Part shown: positions 9,367-18,454 of the stretch, in pieces
How the letters are laid out: every line of letters starts with the position of its first letter
Position numbering within the stretch: position 1 is the first letter of the stretch
Assembly: GCA_002344005.1 (NCBI GenBank)
Contig: DDTD01000046.1
Coordinates: forward strand, 133,519-197,518
DNA from: Ignavibacteria bacterium UBA2373
GTDB taxonomy: Bacteria; Bacteroidota; Ignavibacteria; Kapaibacteriales; UBA961
Direction of reading: 5' to 3'
Length of the DNA stretch: 64,000 bases
Position numbers and translations under genes: made by a program
The notes under the pieces: model-generated
What the model was told of the DNA's origin: nothing
Database searches by the model: none
Seen by the model: the letters and a program-made list of their open reading frames with translations, nothing else

Positions 9367-10551
9367 ATGAATGCAGCATATACTCAACTACAAGTCATCG
9401 AAGCTGAATTACAATCTCGGTATTTAGCAGCAATAGCATCCGGCAATCGTAAAATTGACCTTGAAGGTGTCGAGGAAAAAGTGCGTGTACTCTTTTCTCA
9501 TAATGTTACCCTTTTGCGGTCAGTGATGGGGTTCCGTATGCAATCTTTGCCATTGTCTCAGGCGGATTTAGCAGAATTGATGGGCTTATCTTTACCCACT
9601 GTCAATAAATGGGAAAATGCCGTTGCCTTACCGAATCGTTCAGTACTGATACGGCTTGTGGGACATATAAATTCAATCCTTGTACCACGACCTCCTGTAC
9701 AAGAAGCCGATGTGCTCTTTACATCTTTATTGCGTACCTTTATACCGGCTGCCTTACATCAAAAGACACCATCATTTGTCCCTGAACCGCAATTTGGCAC
9801 CAATACCTGCTTTCTTGAATGCACCTTCACAGACTCCGATATACTCTTTCATCAAAGAACAACAGCATCTCTTGCAAAATTCTCATTATCTGATATTGTC
9901 TGGGAAACTGAGTGGAATGATTTCTCACATCCAATAGAATATGTCTTGCAGTCCGGTATTGCTACATCTGCATTTTTCTCGGTTACCATAGATAATCATA
10001 AGCAATTCTTCGATGTTATGCTTTATCCGAACACCCATGAATCAACAATAGACTGTATTGGAATGGAAGTCACGAGCCGTCACAACAGATACCGCGTATT
10101 CAAACATAATCTTGATAAAGCGACATTGCGCATTGCAGATATGACTATAGATTATCAACAGCAAAAACTGCGAGCACATGAGTCACAAAAAGCCAAGGAA
10201 CGTTCAGATAATCGTTGTGATATTCTTCGTTCGATGGCGGACAATGCGGTAAATTGTCTTTTAGTCGTTGATAAAAAAGGAATTGTCCTTGAAGCAAACA
10301 TAAGAAGCATAGCGGAACTTTCTGCTGATTTCGATATTATAGGTCATTCGTTTTTCAACCTTAGTACACCAATACACGGCATAAACGACCATAGCGACAC
10401 ATTACTGGAACAGATTATCAGTCAAGGCACATTACGCATATCATTACAGGTGCAAGAAAAAGAAATGATTGCCACTTTTTCGCCGATTTGGGCAGGGGGA
10501 ATAGAGTACTATATTGTCACTTTGGAGCGTGCCACTACCATCAAACAATGA
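9367..10551 (+). CDS. Helix-turn-helix and PAS-domain transcriptional regulator
   Basis: This 394-residue protein joins a DNA-binding and a sensory domain. Residues about 45-105 form an Xre/Cro-type helix-turn-helix (LSQADLAELMGLSLPTVNKW). Residues about 110-260 are unrecognised beta-rich sequence. A helical linker (about 260-290) leads to a PAS-like domain (about 290-385) with CLLVVDKKGIVLEAN and IIGHSFFNL motifs. No kinase, GGDEF or receiver domain is present, so the likely mode is direct regulation by ligand or redox sensing. No cofactor-binding residue can be assigned. It is a lone gene between adk and rpsO. The target is unknown. Confidence 0.7.
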   Translation: MNAAYTQLQVIEAELQSRYLAAIASGNRKIDLEGVEEKVRVLFSHNVTLLRSVMGFRMQSLPLSQADLAELMGLSLPTVNKWENAVALPNRSVLIRLVGHINSILVPRPPVQEADVLFTSLLRTFIPAALHQKTPSFVPEPQFGTNTCFLECTFTDSDILFHQRTTASLAKFSLSDIVWETEWNDFSHPIEYVLQSGIATSAFFSVTIDNHKQFFDVMLYPNTHESTIDCIGMEVTSRHNRYRVFKHNLDKATLRIADMTIDYQQQKLRAHESQKAKERSDNRCDILRSMADNAVNCLLVVDKKGIVLEANIRSIAELSADFDIIGHSFFNLSTPIHGINDHSDTLLEQIISQGTLRISLQVQEKEMIATFSPIWAGGIEYYIVTLERATTIKQ

Positions 10552-10592
10552 AAAAAACAGGGGTAAATCATTGTCCACACATTGTTTCTGTA

Positions 10593-10622
10593 TTGTCAAT
10601 AACTTTTTTTTCTCTAATTTTG
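10593..10622 (+). promoter_or_regulatory. Bacteroidota-type promoter of rpsO
   Basis: A TTG (10593-10595), a spacer of exactly 19 bases and TAATTTTG (10615-10622) match the TTG/TAnnTTTG promoter consensus of Bacteroidota. It lies 44 bases before the rpsO start codon. Confidence 0.75.
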
Positions 10623-10665
10623 CAAGCTAAATTTTTACAATCAAAAGAAAAGCCGGAGACAAAGA

Positions 10666-10932
10666 ATGCTTACACAAGAGCGTAAAGCGGAAATCGTTGC
10701 TAAATTTGGTGGTTCTGCTGCGAATACGGGTTTACCCGAGGTGCAGATAGCCCTTTTAACCGAGCATATCGGCGATTTGTCCAAACATATCGAACAGAAT
10801 CCCAAAGATCATCACAATCGTCGTGGTCTTATCAAGATGGTAAGTAAACGACGCAAATTGCTTGATTATCTCACACACACAGACATTAAGCGTTATCGTG
10901 CAGTAATTGCCGCACTCAACATACGTAAATAA
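10666..10932 (+). CDS. rpsO: Ribosomal protein S15
   Basis: This 88-residue protein is the small-subunit protein that binds 16S rRNA helices 20-22 and starts platform assembly. The full family sequence is recognisable: the N-terminal helix, TGLPEVQIALLTEHI (residues 22-36), the HHNRRGLIKMVSKRRKLLDYL RNA-binding region (about 50-70) and a final helix ending LNIRK. Length is standard. It is followed by pnp, the widely conserved rpsO-pnp order, but here a hairpin and about 210 bases separate them. The promoter at 10593 serves it directly. Confidence 0.98.
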   Translation: MLTQERKAEIVAKFGGSAANTGLPEVQIALLTEHIGDLSKHIEQNPKDHHNRRGLIKMVSKRRKLLDYLTHTDIKRYRAVIAALNIRK

Positions 10933-10941
10933 TTATCCCCC

Positions 10942-10965
10942 AACGGCACAGTTTACTGTGCCGTT
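10942..10965 (+). terminator. Hairpin between rpsO and pnp
   Basis: A perfect ten-base stem (AACGGCACAG/CTGTGCCGTT) with a four-base loop follows rpsO. The sequence after it lacks a clean T run, so it may be a partial terminator or an RNA-stability hairpin rather than a full stop. Confidence 0.6.
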
Positions 10966-11145
10966 GCTATTTGTAAACCGCGCAGTACATAAGACTTAAC
11001 TGTTTAACAAGCACAAATACAATGAAGATAACGTTACTCTGAGTGAAGAGCAGAACCGTAAGACAAACCGGATTTACTCTCCGCTCAGAACTTCGACATT
11101 TTCCTTGTTGTATGCTTACCGCTGCGCATATATATTTTTCTATTT

Positions 11146-13464
11146 ATGATGCATACAGTAACAATGCAACTCAATGGCAAAGACTATTCCTTTGAAACAG
11201 GACGTTTTGCCAAACAAGCCAATGCCTCCGTCATGGTGCGCTATGGCGACACAATGGTTTTGGTCACAGCAACATGTGGTCATACCCCCAAAGATCTTGA
11301 TTTTTTACCGCTGACCGTTGAGTATCGCGAGAAACTCGGCTCGGCAGGTAAAATCCCCGGAGGATTTTTCAAACGCGAAGGCAGACCCTCCGAAAAGGAA
11401 ATACTTAGCGCAAGATTGATTGACAGACCTGCTCGACCACTCTTCCCGAAAGAATGGCGGCATGAAACACAAATTGTGGCTACCGTCTATTCTTTTGACA
11501 GTGAACATGATGCAGATACACTTGCGGCAACAGCAGCTTCTGCAGCATTGATGATTTCGGATATACCTTTCAAAGGTCCATACTCCGAAGTAACCGTAGC
11601 GCGTGTGGATGGTGAATTTATTTGCAATCCTACATTCGCACAATTAGAACTCTCCGATCTTGAAATGACAGTCGCCGGCACGGATACAGCACTTAATATG
11701 GTTGAAGGAAGTTCCAAAGAAATTTCCGAAGATGATTTCCTTGCGGCTCTGGAATTTGCTCATGATAATATTCGTGCTCTCAATAACTTGCAAAGAGAAT
11801 TGATGGCTTTGACAAGTAAAGAGAAAATTGCTATCAATGCAGAAGAAGTCAATGAAGAACTTGTTGAAATCATTAAACAAACAATCTCAGACAAAGTTCG
11901 CACTCAGATACGTACCGAATCCGGTAAAGAAGAGCGATCGGCTTTCCGTGTTGCCATAGAAGAAGAAGCAAACAATGCTGTCAATGAAAAAATGCCTCTT
12001 GAAGATGAAAAGGAACTCGCTCTTCGTAAAAGTAAAATTGCCAAGATTGTTTCTAAAATTGAAAAATCGGAAATGCGCCGCATGATTATTGACGAAAATC
12101 GTCGTCTTGATGGTCGCAATACCACACAAATTCGCCCCATTTCTGTTGAAACAAGTGTTTTGCCACGTGCTCATGGTTCGGCACTGTTTACTCGCGGAGA
12201 AACACAAAGTCTTACCACTGTCACTCTCGGCACAAAGCTGGATGAACAAATGGTGGATGGACTTTTACCTACCGCTTATCGCCGCTTTATGCTTCATTAT
12301 AATTTTCCTCCATTCAGCACAGGTGAAGTTGGAAGAATGACCGGCACAAGTCGTCGCGAAATCGGGCATGGTAATTTAGCTGAACGTGCTTTACGCATGG
12401 TGGCTCCTAAAGAAGAGGATTTCCCTTATGTTCTTCGTATAGTGTCGGATGTTCTCGAATCGAACGGTTCATCATCTATGGCAACGGTATGCGCAGGCAG
12501 CTTGGCAATGTTCGATGCCGGTGTACCATTCAAAAAAGCTGTTGCGGGTATAGCAATGGGATTGATTAAAGAAGATGATGGCGTGGCAATTTTATCTGAT
12601 ATTCTCGGTGATGAAGATTTTCTTGGTGACATGGACTTCAAGGTTGCCGGTACTTCCGATGGAATCACAGCTTGCCAAATGGATATTAAAATCGAGGGCT
12701 TAACCATTGATATTATGCGTAATGCCTTGCTTCAAGCGCGTGAAGGCAGACTCCATATTCTTGGTAAAATGAATGAAGGACTTGCAGAACATCGCAATGA
12801 ATTATCTGATTATGCGCCTCGCTTAACAACAATGTATATTCCCGTGGAAGCTATTGGGGCTGTTATTGGTTCCGGTGGTGAAACCATTCGCTCAATTTGT
12901 GCTGATACAGGTACGGAAATTAATATTGAACAAGACGGTAAAGTGGTTATTGCGGCGCGCTCCAATGAAGCAGCCCAAAAAGCGATGAGCCGTATCGAGG
13001 ATATTGTCAGACCTCCTGAAGTTGGACGTGTCTATGCCGCTTCGATTAAAGAAGTTCGTGAGGGCTTAGGACTTATCGTAGAATTTTTACCGAAAACAAA
13101 AGGGCTTGTCCATATTTCACAAATCGGCTATGAAGACTATGAAAATCTTGCCGATGGCTTCAAAAATGGTCAGCAAATAGAAGTCAAATTACTTGAAATT
13201 CAGCAAGACGGTAAATTCCGACTCAGCCGTAAAGCTCTGCAAGAAAAGCCCGAGGGCTATGAAGAGCGTCGTCGTCCACCACGTGAAGATCGCGGTGATC
13301 GCGGTAATGACCGTCGTTATGATGATCGTCGCCATGATGATAGAAGAGGTGGTGGTGACCGCCGTCATGATGATAGAAGAGATGACCGTCGCCATGATGA
13401 TAGAAGAGGTGGTGGTGACCGCCGCCATGATGATAGAAGAGATGATCGCGGAAATCGCCACTAA
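11146..13464 (+). CDS. pnp: Polyribonucleotide nucleotidyltransferase with charged repeat tail
   Basis: PNPase degrades RNA 3' to 5' by phosphorolysis in the degradosome. All domains are present in the 772 residues: first RNase PH core (GGFFKREGRPSEKEIL near residue 72), helical linker, catalytic second RNase PH core (DILGDEDFLGDMDFKVAGT near residue 485), KH domain with the AVIGSGGETI loop (about 570) and S1 domain (about 625-700). Beyond S1 comes a tail of about 65 residues made almost only of Arg, Asp, His and Gly, partly encoded by a 60-bp tandem repeat. Such tails are likely to be disordered and RNA-binding. Either Met of the MMHTV start could be used. A bidirectional terminator follows. 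Confidence 0.97.
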   Translation: MMHTVTMQLNGKDYSFETGRFAKQANASVMVRYGDTMVLVTATCGHTPKDLDFLPLTVEYREKLGSAGKIPGGFFKREGRPSEKEILSARLIDRPARPLFPKEWRHETQIVATVYSFDSEHDADTLAATAASAALMISDIPFKGPYSEVTVARVDGEFICNPTFAQLELSDLEMTVAGTDTALNMVEGSSKEISEDDFLAALEFAHDNIRALNNLQRELMALTSKEKIAINAEEVNEELVEIIKQTISDKVRTQIRTESGKEERSAFRVAIEEEANNAVNEKMPLEDEKELALRKSKIAKIVSKIEKSEMRRMIIDENRRLDGRNTTQIRPISVETSVLPRAHGSALFTRGETQSLTTVTLGTKLDEQMVDGLLPTAYRRFMLHYNFPPFSTGEVGRMTGTSRREIGHGNLAERALRMVAPKEEDFPYVLRIVSDVLESNGSSSMATVCAGSLAMFDAGVPFKKAVAGIAMGLIKEDDGVAILSDILGDEDFLGDMDFKVAGTSDGITACQMDIKIEGLTIDIMRNALLQAREGRLHILGKMNEGLAEHRNELSDYAPRLTTMYIPVEAIGAVIGSGGETIRSICADTGTEINIEQDGKVVIAARSNEAAQKAMSRIEDIVRPPEVGRVYAASIKEVREGLGLIVEFLPKTKGLVHISQIGYEDYENLADGFKNGQQIEVKLLEIQQDGKFRLSRKALQEKPEGYEERRRPPREDRGDRGNDRRYDDRRHDDRRGGGDRRHDDRRDDRRHDDRRGGGDRRHDDRRDDRGNRH
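13321..13440 (+). repeat. 60-bp tandem repeat in the pnp 3' end
   Basis: Two adjacent 60-base units (13321-13380 and 13381-13440) differ at only two positions by eye. Each encodes a 20-residue block rich in DDRR and RGGGDRR. A partial third unit begins at 13441. The length is a multiple of three, so copy changes keep the frame. Confidence 0.93.
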
Positions 13465-13484
13465 GCTTGACATTACATAACAAA

Positions 13485-13517
13485 TAAAAAAAGCCGTTCT
13501 TGATAGAACGGCTTTTT
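13485..13517. terminator. Bidirectional terminator between pnp and the leftward orphan gene
   Basis: A stem formed by AAAAAAGCCGTTCT and AGAACGGCTTTTTT with a four-base loop has an A run on one side and a T run on the other. It can therefore terminate both converging transcripts. Confidence 0.9.
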
Positions 13518-13556
13518 TTATTTCGATGGGAATAAGACTCGGACAAAGAATGGAAT

Positions 13557-16103
13557 CTATCGGAATACAATCAAAGATATAGTTCTATAATTAGTACCAT
13601 CAAAAAATGTGCAATAATATACACCATTAGGAAGTAGTGATATATCAATTGTATGATGATAATTCCCTACTTCATGATTATCCATATCCACTATAGTATC
13701 AATTTTACGACCTAAAGCATCTGAAAGAGATATATGTACATTCCCTTCCTTTTCAACATAATAATAAATATTGGTCGTATTATGAGAAGGATTGGGAATT
13801 GCTTCAAACATAGCAGACGACGCATATTCTGATGTCTTTTTTTGTACAGGAAGATACGCAAATCGACGATTTTTCATATATGTATTCGAATTGCAATCAT
13901 TGACTGTAATTGTTTTCGGGCTGACAGACGTAGTACACGTAAAAGGAAGTCCAATTTTTAATTCAACATTTTCCGGTATTTCTACATCAGGATCTACCTC
14001 AATAGAGTAACCCGCCATAACTACAATATGAGATTTTTTATCAAATTTAGTTCCTTTTTTAATTTTAACTGTTCGCCAAGCCAATCTATCATTTGTAATA
14101 GAATCTTTTTCGGTAAATGAGCTTAATACAACATCTTTCTTAATTCCCGGAATTGTTGTCGGTATATTAAAATAATTAATCATTGAAGTATGATTGGTAT
14201 AATCATATTCTTGTTCTTTAAATTTATAGACTCCTTCCCAAACTACCTTTTGCTTTGAAGAATCATGATCTTTTCTTTTTAGTAATGCTACTATTTTTAG
14301 ATAATATCTTGGAGAAATTTGCATCTGAGGATTGTTTGACTCACATGGCGTATAAAATTTCGGATTTATTTCTTTAATACATCCGATTGGAAAAAATGGT
14401 GTTGATGCAACTCTTTCATTTTCCCAGTGAAAAAATTCACTATACGGATACGCAAATGTAACACCGTCAATAGGCGTACCTTCATTACAATCTAATTCAT
14501 CTTTACCAAAATCAATGACTAAGGATGCCGAGATATCAAGATCAGACGGACTCATAGAAAGTCCTGCCGCAGGATTAATCACATATTCAAGATCATCAAG
14601 TATTTTAGTGTAATATAAAACGCCATAATTCGGACCCATTGTATGGTGATAATATTTATGAGTTTCAATCCTTGGCGTTTTCCAAAGATTCATTACTCCC
14701 ATAGTATGATTATAGTATGGATATTCATAATTCACATTATTTAAATTTGGAATATTTGATCCGGGATTCCATAGTGTAAGAATTTTTTGTATCTCCGATG
14801 ATGTAATTTCTCCCTCCAAACTAATATTGTCGTTCATTGCTATCGGACTGACAGAAACCCTTTGAGGTGTGAGAGATGGTACAGAAGATGATCCGCCACA
14901 AGAAAAAAAATCAAGTGTTGAAAAAGCTGTTCCGATATAAGGGTAAGTATGCAAAATACTTCCTGTATTATGCAGAGTGCCTCCACTATAACTCATCGCA
15001 TAGTTCAACCTTCGTAAGTTTTCCTGGGCAATTTCTTTATTTTTATTTACTTCTTCTTTCATTGCAACCGACACATTCGATCCAACATAAAAGTGAGATT
15101 CAAAACGATTACTTGTTGCATTCGTAAAACTATTGACAGAAGAATAGGTTTGTGTTGCTTTTTCAGCTACTTTTACTCCGGCACTCCAATTTTCGCCAAT
15201 TGAATATGTAGAGTTTGCATCTTGTGGCAGCATTTTAACGGTTTTACCATCATTATTATCTGTTTTATCAATCAATTCACCATTGATGCTTCCCTTTAAG
15301 CTAATTTTTGCCGATTTCACTATCTCAACTTCAAGATACAGTTTTGATTCTTTAAAACAAGTACATGGATCATACATAACAGGAAAGTCAGCATAACACC
15401 AATTAGGTGCAATTCCACCAAATTCAGACCAACCACTTATTCGTGCTTGCTTCGCTACACTATTTTCCCCGCGAAAATCATCCAAAGCATTCAGTGGTTG
15501 TATTTCCGTTGCATACGCCATATCCAATAATGATGTTTGAATAAACATCTGTCCCGTGTTAAATTCTAAACGCATTTTTGCCGTATTACCACTTATACCG
15601 GCAAAGTTTACAAAAACTCTCAACTGACCGCGAAAACGATTATACAAAACAATATGAGGATATCCGACTTTCTCACCCGGTGTGGGTGACGCACCTCGGG
15701 GCATTCCATTATCCGTATATCCAAAGTCCTGATGTATCAATTCCCAACCATCTTCGGGTAAATTGTCAATTCTACTGTTTTTTACCCATTGATTTCTAAA
15801 AATTTCCATCCTTGGATTATTATATTCCCAAAATGGAGAAGATAGTACTTGATTGTTGATAAGTAGAGATGAATTAAGCGGGAATGCCGGACCATTTTCG
15901 GTATCAGCAGTCCAATTAAAAATCGCTCCATTATGGGGCTGTGTACTATTTTTATCTACACCATTCTTTTTCGAGGGTTTTTCTGTATTTTCAGGATTAC
16001 TCGGATCTGTACGAATAACTTTATATTCATCACAATCCGACTGAGAAAACAGGACAGTGGTATCACAAAAGATACATAAGACCAAAATAAGATATAATTT
16101 CAA
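13557..16103 (-). CDS. Large secreted protein with type IX sorting domain, function unknown
   Basis: This 848-residue protein has a signal peptide (residues 1-20, ending LFSQ) and a C-terminal type IX sorting domain of about 80 residues (IPNPSHNTTNIYYYVEKEG, then ISLLPNGVYYC). It should be exported through the outer membrane and attached to the surface or released. The stretch just before the tail (GTKFDKKSHIVVMAGYSIEV) resembles the beta-rich modules that often precede such tails. The main body is unrecognised and rich in Asn, Tyr and Ser. Translation starts at TTG (16101-16103), supported by an AGGAG Shine-Dalgarno seven bases upstream. It is the last leftward gene before the shared terminator. 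Confidence 0.75.
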   Translation of the reverse strand: MKLYLILVLCIFCDTTVLFSQSDCDEYKVIRTDPSNPENTEKPSKKNGVDKNSTQPHNGAIFNWTADTENGPAFPLNSSLLINNQVLSSPFWEYNNPRMEIFRNQWVKNSRIDNLPEDGWELIHQDFGYTDNGMPRGASPTPGEKVGYPHIVLYNRFRGQLRVFVNFAGISGNTAKMRLEFNTGQMFIQTSLLDMAYATEIQPLNALDDFRGENSVAKQARISGWSEFGGIAPNWCYADFPVMYDPCTCFKESKLYLEVEIVKSAKISLKGSINGELIDKTDNNDGKTVKMLPQDANSTYSIGENWSAGVKVAEKATQTYSSVNSFTNATSNRFESHFYVGSNVSVAMKEEVNKNKEIAQENLRRLNYAMSYSGGTLHNTGSILHTYPYIGTAFSTLDFFSCGGSSSVPSLTPQRVSVSPIAMNDNISLEGEITSSEIQKILTLWNPGSNIPNLNNVNYEYPYYNHTMGVMNLWKTPRIETHKYYHHTMGPNYGVLYYTKILDDLEYVINPAAGLSMSPSDLDISASLVIDFGKDELDCNEGTPIDGVTFAYPYSEFFHWENERVASTPFFPIGCIKEINPKFYTPCESNNPQMQISPRYYLKIVALLKRKDHDSSKQKVVWEGVYKFKEQEYDYTNHTSMINYFNIPTTIPGIKKDVVLSSFTEKDSITNDRLAWRTVKIKKGTKFDKKSHIVVMAGYSIEVDPDVEIPENVELKIGLPFTCTTSVSPKTITVNDCNSNTYMKNRRFAYLPVQKKTSEYASSAMFEAIPNPSHNTTNIYYYVEKEGNVHISLSDALGRKIDTIVDMDNHEVGNYHHTIDISLLPNGVYYCTFFDGTNYRTISLIVFR

Positions 16104-16302
16104 TGTTGCACTCCTGTCTTAATATGTTTTTTTTAAATGACTTAAAGTAATGTCAGATAACATAATTTCCTAATAAACTCAGTTAATATAAGAAAATTTT
16201 CATCAGTCAACCTTGTGTTATGAAAACTTAATATTGGAATTGATTGTTCACTCTCAAAACTCACAGTAACACTTCAAATCGTTTCAATGCAACAATATCA
16301 CA

Positions 16303-17145
16303 TTATTCATCAATACCGATACTATGCGCTATATATTCTACATGGTATTTCCAGTCTATATCTTTGGCAAGGTCATTTTTTTCAAAGTGCGTATTCAGAG
16401 ATGGTTGTGCCGCCCATAATTTTCTTGATGGTTTAAACACGATGTGAAGTAACGAAAAAAGATATAATTTTACAAGAATTCGCTTATGCATGGAATCCTT
16501 GAATGCAGCGAACAAGAACGATGATGACCAAAGACCCTTTTGAGTAATTGCTAACCACATACTTGCATCATAGTTTTTTTTCTTATATGTTAAAAAAATA
16601 CTTTTTACATACTCTAATTGGTTTTTGGTAGTTAAAAATGTTAAACATGTTGCATTAACAGTTTTCCATATTTGATTACACATCTGACGATATTCACTTT
16701 TATGTTGATGGAGTGGTAATGTATAATAATTAGGATGATCATAGGGTGTAACAAAATGAGCATCCTTCATACCACAGAGACATTCAAGGGATAATCGGAT
16801 AGAATCCCGTAAATAGAAATAATCATCTTCGGCAAACATAATATTGTCTGAAAAATTTTGTTGTTCCAATATGAGTATCTGCTGCTCGAATGTCAGTGCA
16901 TTGCCAATTCCTTTATAATGGAGGAATGTCATGGACTCCGCTTTACAATGACGTAAACACATCGCTTCATATTCATTAGGACAATTATCAAACAGAACCC
17001 AAATATGATATTCCAATCCTTCCAGTGCTTGTATGAACGATGCGAAACATACTTCAGCCATTTTCATTTTATTATCCGAGAAAAATGCCGGCGTTTTGGA
17101 GATTCCCGGATATATTCTATAAGCGATTGCTATTGTGTGAGACAT
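16303..17145 (-). CDS. Glycosyltransferase-like protein
   Basis: This 280-residue protein overlaps the preceding glycosyltransferase gene by 16 bases, so the two are co-translated. The sequence begins with a beta strand IAIAYRIYPG, and an acidic cluster AEDDYFYLRDS near residue 100 resembles the metal-binding DxD motif of GT-A-fold transferases. No signal peptide or clear membrane helix is seen; a hydrophobic patch near residue 230 may be peripheral. I do not recognise a named family. The role is inferred from the acidic motif and the overlap with a GT2 gene, suggesting both build one surface glycan. Confidence 0.5.
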   Translation of the reverse strand: MSHTIAIAYRIYPGISKTPAFFSDNKMKMAEVCFASFIQALEGLEYHIWVLFDNCPNEYEAMCLRHCKAESMTFLHYKGIGNALTFEQQILILEQQNFSDNIMFAEDDYFYLRDSIRLSLECLCGMKDAHFVTPYDHPNYYTLPLHQHKSEYRQMCNQIWKTVNATCLTFLTTKNQLEYVKSIFLTYKKKNYDASMWLAITQKGLWSSSFLFAAFKDSMHKRILVKLYLFSLLHIVFKPSRKLWAAQPSLNTHFEKNDLAKDIDWKYHVEYIAHSIGIDE

Positions 17146-18110
17146 AATTCATCAATAAATGGACGGAGTGAAAGCCAAATTTCCTTAGAAGTTTTGTAAT
17201 AAAGAAACTTCTTGTGAAAAATATCTTTTTTGGTAATGAGAAATAGTAACTTAAACAATACTGATTTTAGATGTGCAAATGTTATTTCCCAATTTTGTAT
17301 TTTGACTAATGTTTTATACGAGGAATATTGTGATGCGCAGCGCAACATTCCGGAATAAAGATTCTTGAGAAAAAACACATTTGCGCCGCCTGCATTTTGT
17401 GAACTTTTGCCGCGGTAATGAATCACAGTCGTTGTAGGGACAATATAACACTTGCGATGTGCTTGCGCTTGAACACGGCGACAGAAATCAGTTTCTTCTC
17501 CATAAAAAAAATACCGTTCATCGAATCCATGAAGTTCATCAAAGACACTTTTACGTATCAGCATAACAGCACCATCCACATATTGAACGGGAAAAGGTTT
17601 TGTTGGACGTAAAAACGTATGACGTAATGCAAGCCACTTATGATATAGTGTAACAAGAAACAAACCATCGGCAAAAGTGTGTTTGAGCGAAGGGAAAGAA
17701 CCATAACTGCGCTGCCATGAATAATCGTGATAGAGTTGCTGCATCCCCCATACACCTCCGTCCGGTAACGTTTGTGCACTATGAACAAGCAATCGAATAC
17801 TGTCCGGCAAAAAACGAGTATCTGCATTGATAAGCAACATATACTCAGAATCCAACAATGATGCTGCAACATTAACAGCATAAGCATATCCTTTGTTTTC
17901 TTGGAGAATATGCAATGTGATTGACGGATACTCTTTGTGCATCATCTCATGGGTGGTATCGGTTGAACAGGAATCAACAACAACTATATGTTCATGGGGA
18001 ACATGGTTTGTTTCAATCAAGGATTGAAGACACTGACGCAATAAATCTGCAGTGTTGTATGATATAATACCCACTCCGAGTACAGTTCCAGCTTTTGTTT
18101 TTATATCCAC
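17130..18110 (-). CDS. Family 2 glycosyltransferase (rhamnosyltransferase-like)
   Basis: This GT-A transferase transfers a sugar from a nucleotide donor to a growing glycan. Signatures are VGIISYNTADLLRQCLQSL at the N terminus, VVDSCSTDTT, NKGYAYAVN, the donor-binding MLLINADTRF (DxD equivalent) and the acceptor-side GFDERYFFYGEETDFCRR, all typical of the WcaE/RfbF-like branch. The frame is open to a TTG at 18134, but that codon lies in the T run of the tRNA terminator. I prefer the GTG at 18108-18110; a GTG at 18072-18074 is also possible. The gene follows tRNA-Pro and overlaps the next glycosyltransferase-like gene. Confidence 0.85.
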   Translation of the reverse strand: MDIKTKAGTVLGVGIISYNTADLLRQCLQSLIETNHVPHEHIVVVDSCSTDTTHEMMHKEYPSITLHILQENKGYAYAVNVAASLLDSEYMLLINADTRFLPDSIRLLVHSAQTLPDGGVWGMQQLYHDYSWQRSYGSFPSLKHTFADGLFLVTLYHKWLALRHTFLRPTKPFPVQYVDGAVMLIRKSVFDELHGFDERYFFYGEETDFCRRVQAQAHRKCYIVPTTTVIHYRGKSSQNAGGANVFFLKNLYSGMLRCASQYSSYKTLVKIQNWEITFAHLKSVLFKLLFLITKKDIFHKKFLYYKTSKEIWLSLRPFIDELCLTQ

Positions 18111-18129
18111 AAAGATAGAGAATGGGAAA

Positions 18130-18165
18130 AACAAAAAAAGCCGCTTACAATCATGAAACGGCTTT
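18130..18165 (-). terminator. Terminator downstream of tRNA-Pro
   Basis: Read leftwards, AAAGCCGTTT and AAGCGGCTTT form a ten-base stem with one G-T pair, followed by seven T residues. It lies directly behind the tRNA and overlaps the extreme 5' end of the GT2 frame. Confidence 0.8.
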
Positions 18166-18181
18166 CATTACTAAAGTTTCG

Positions 18182-18255
18182 TCGGGGTGAGAGGATTCGA
18201 ACCTCCGACCTCCTCGTCCCGAACGAGGCGCTCTACCGGGCTGAGCCACACCCCG
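18182..18255 (-). tRNA. tRNA-Pro (anticodon CGG)
   Basis: The 74 bases read leftwards fold as a tRNA. There is a perfect seven-pair acceptor stem (CGGGGTG/CACCCCG), a D arm with GCTC/GAGC, an anticodon stem CCTCG/CGAGG around the loop TTCGGGA, and a T arm with TTCGAAT. The anticodon is CGG, reading CCG proline codons. The discriminator base is A and the 3' CCA is not encoded. A promoter and terminator flank it, so it is a single-gene unit. Confidence 0.95.
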
Positions 18256-18267
18256 AAACTTGAAGTG

Positions 18268-18298
18268 CAAAAATAACCTATTCTTCTAATTTTGACAA
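18268..18298 (-). promoter_or_regulatory. Promoter of tRNA-Pro
   Basis: Read leftwards, TTG (18298-18296), a 20-base spacer and TATTTTTG (18275-18268) match the Bacteroidota TTG/TAnnTTTG promoter. The box ends 12 bases before the mature tRNA 5' end. Confidence 0.7.
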
Positions 18299-18454
18299 AA
18301 CTACCACACCTCAAGCCGCAGAGGTTCTCACAAAATTATAAACAATGAACAACTTTTCACGTACCGATAATTGTGGATTCAGAAAAAAAACGCGATATTG
18401 CGAATCTGAGAAAGACTACTTTCAAGTAAGTTCCATATATTTAAAGGAAACACA

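Noticed and set aside
13193..13480. Open frames in other phases and strands across the pnp repeat
   Set aside because: They are produced by the repetitive GATGAT-rich DNA and give low-complexity products without start signals; pnp explains the region.
17130..18134. TTG at 18134 as the start of the GT2 gene
   Set aside because: It lies in the T run of the tRNA-Pro terminator and adds residues foreign to the family; a GTG start downstream is more likely.
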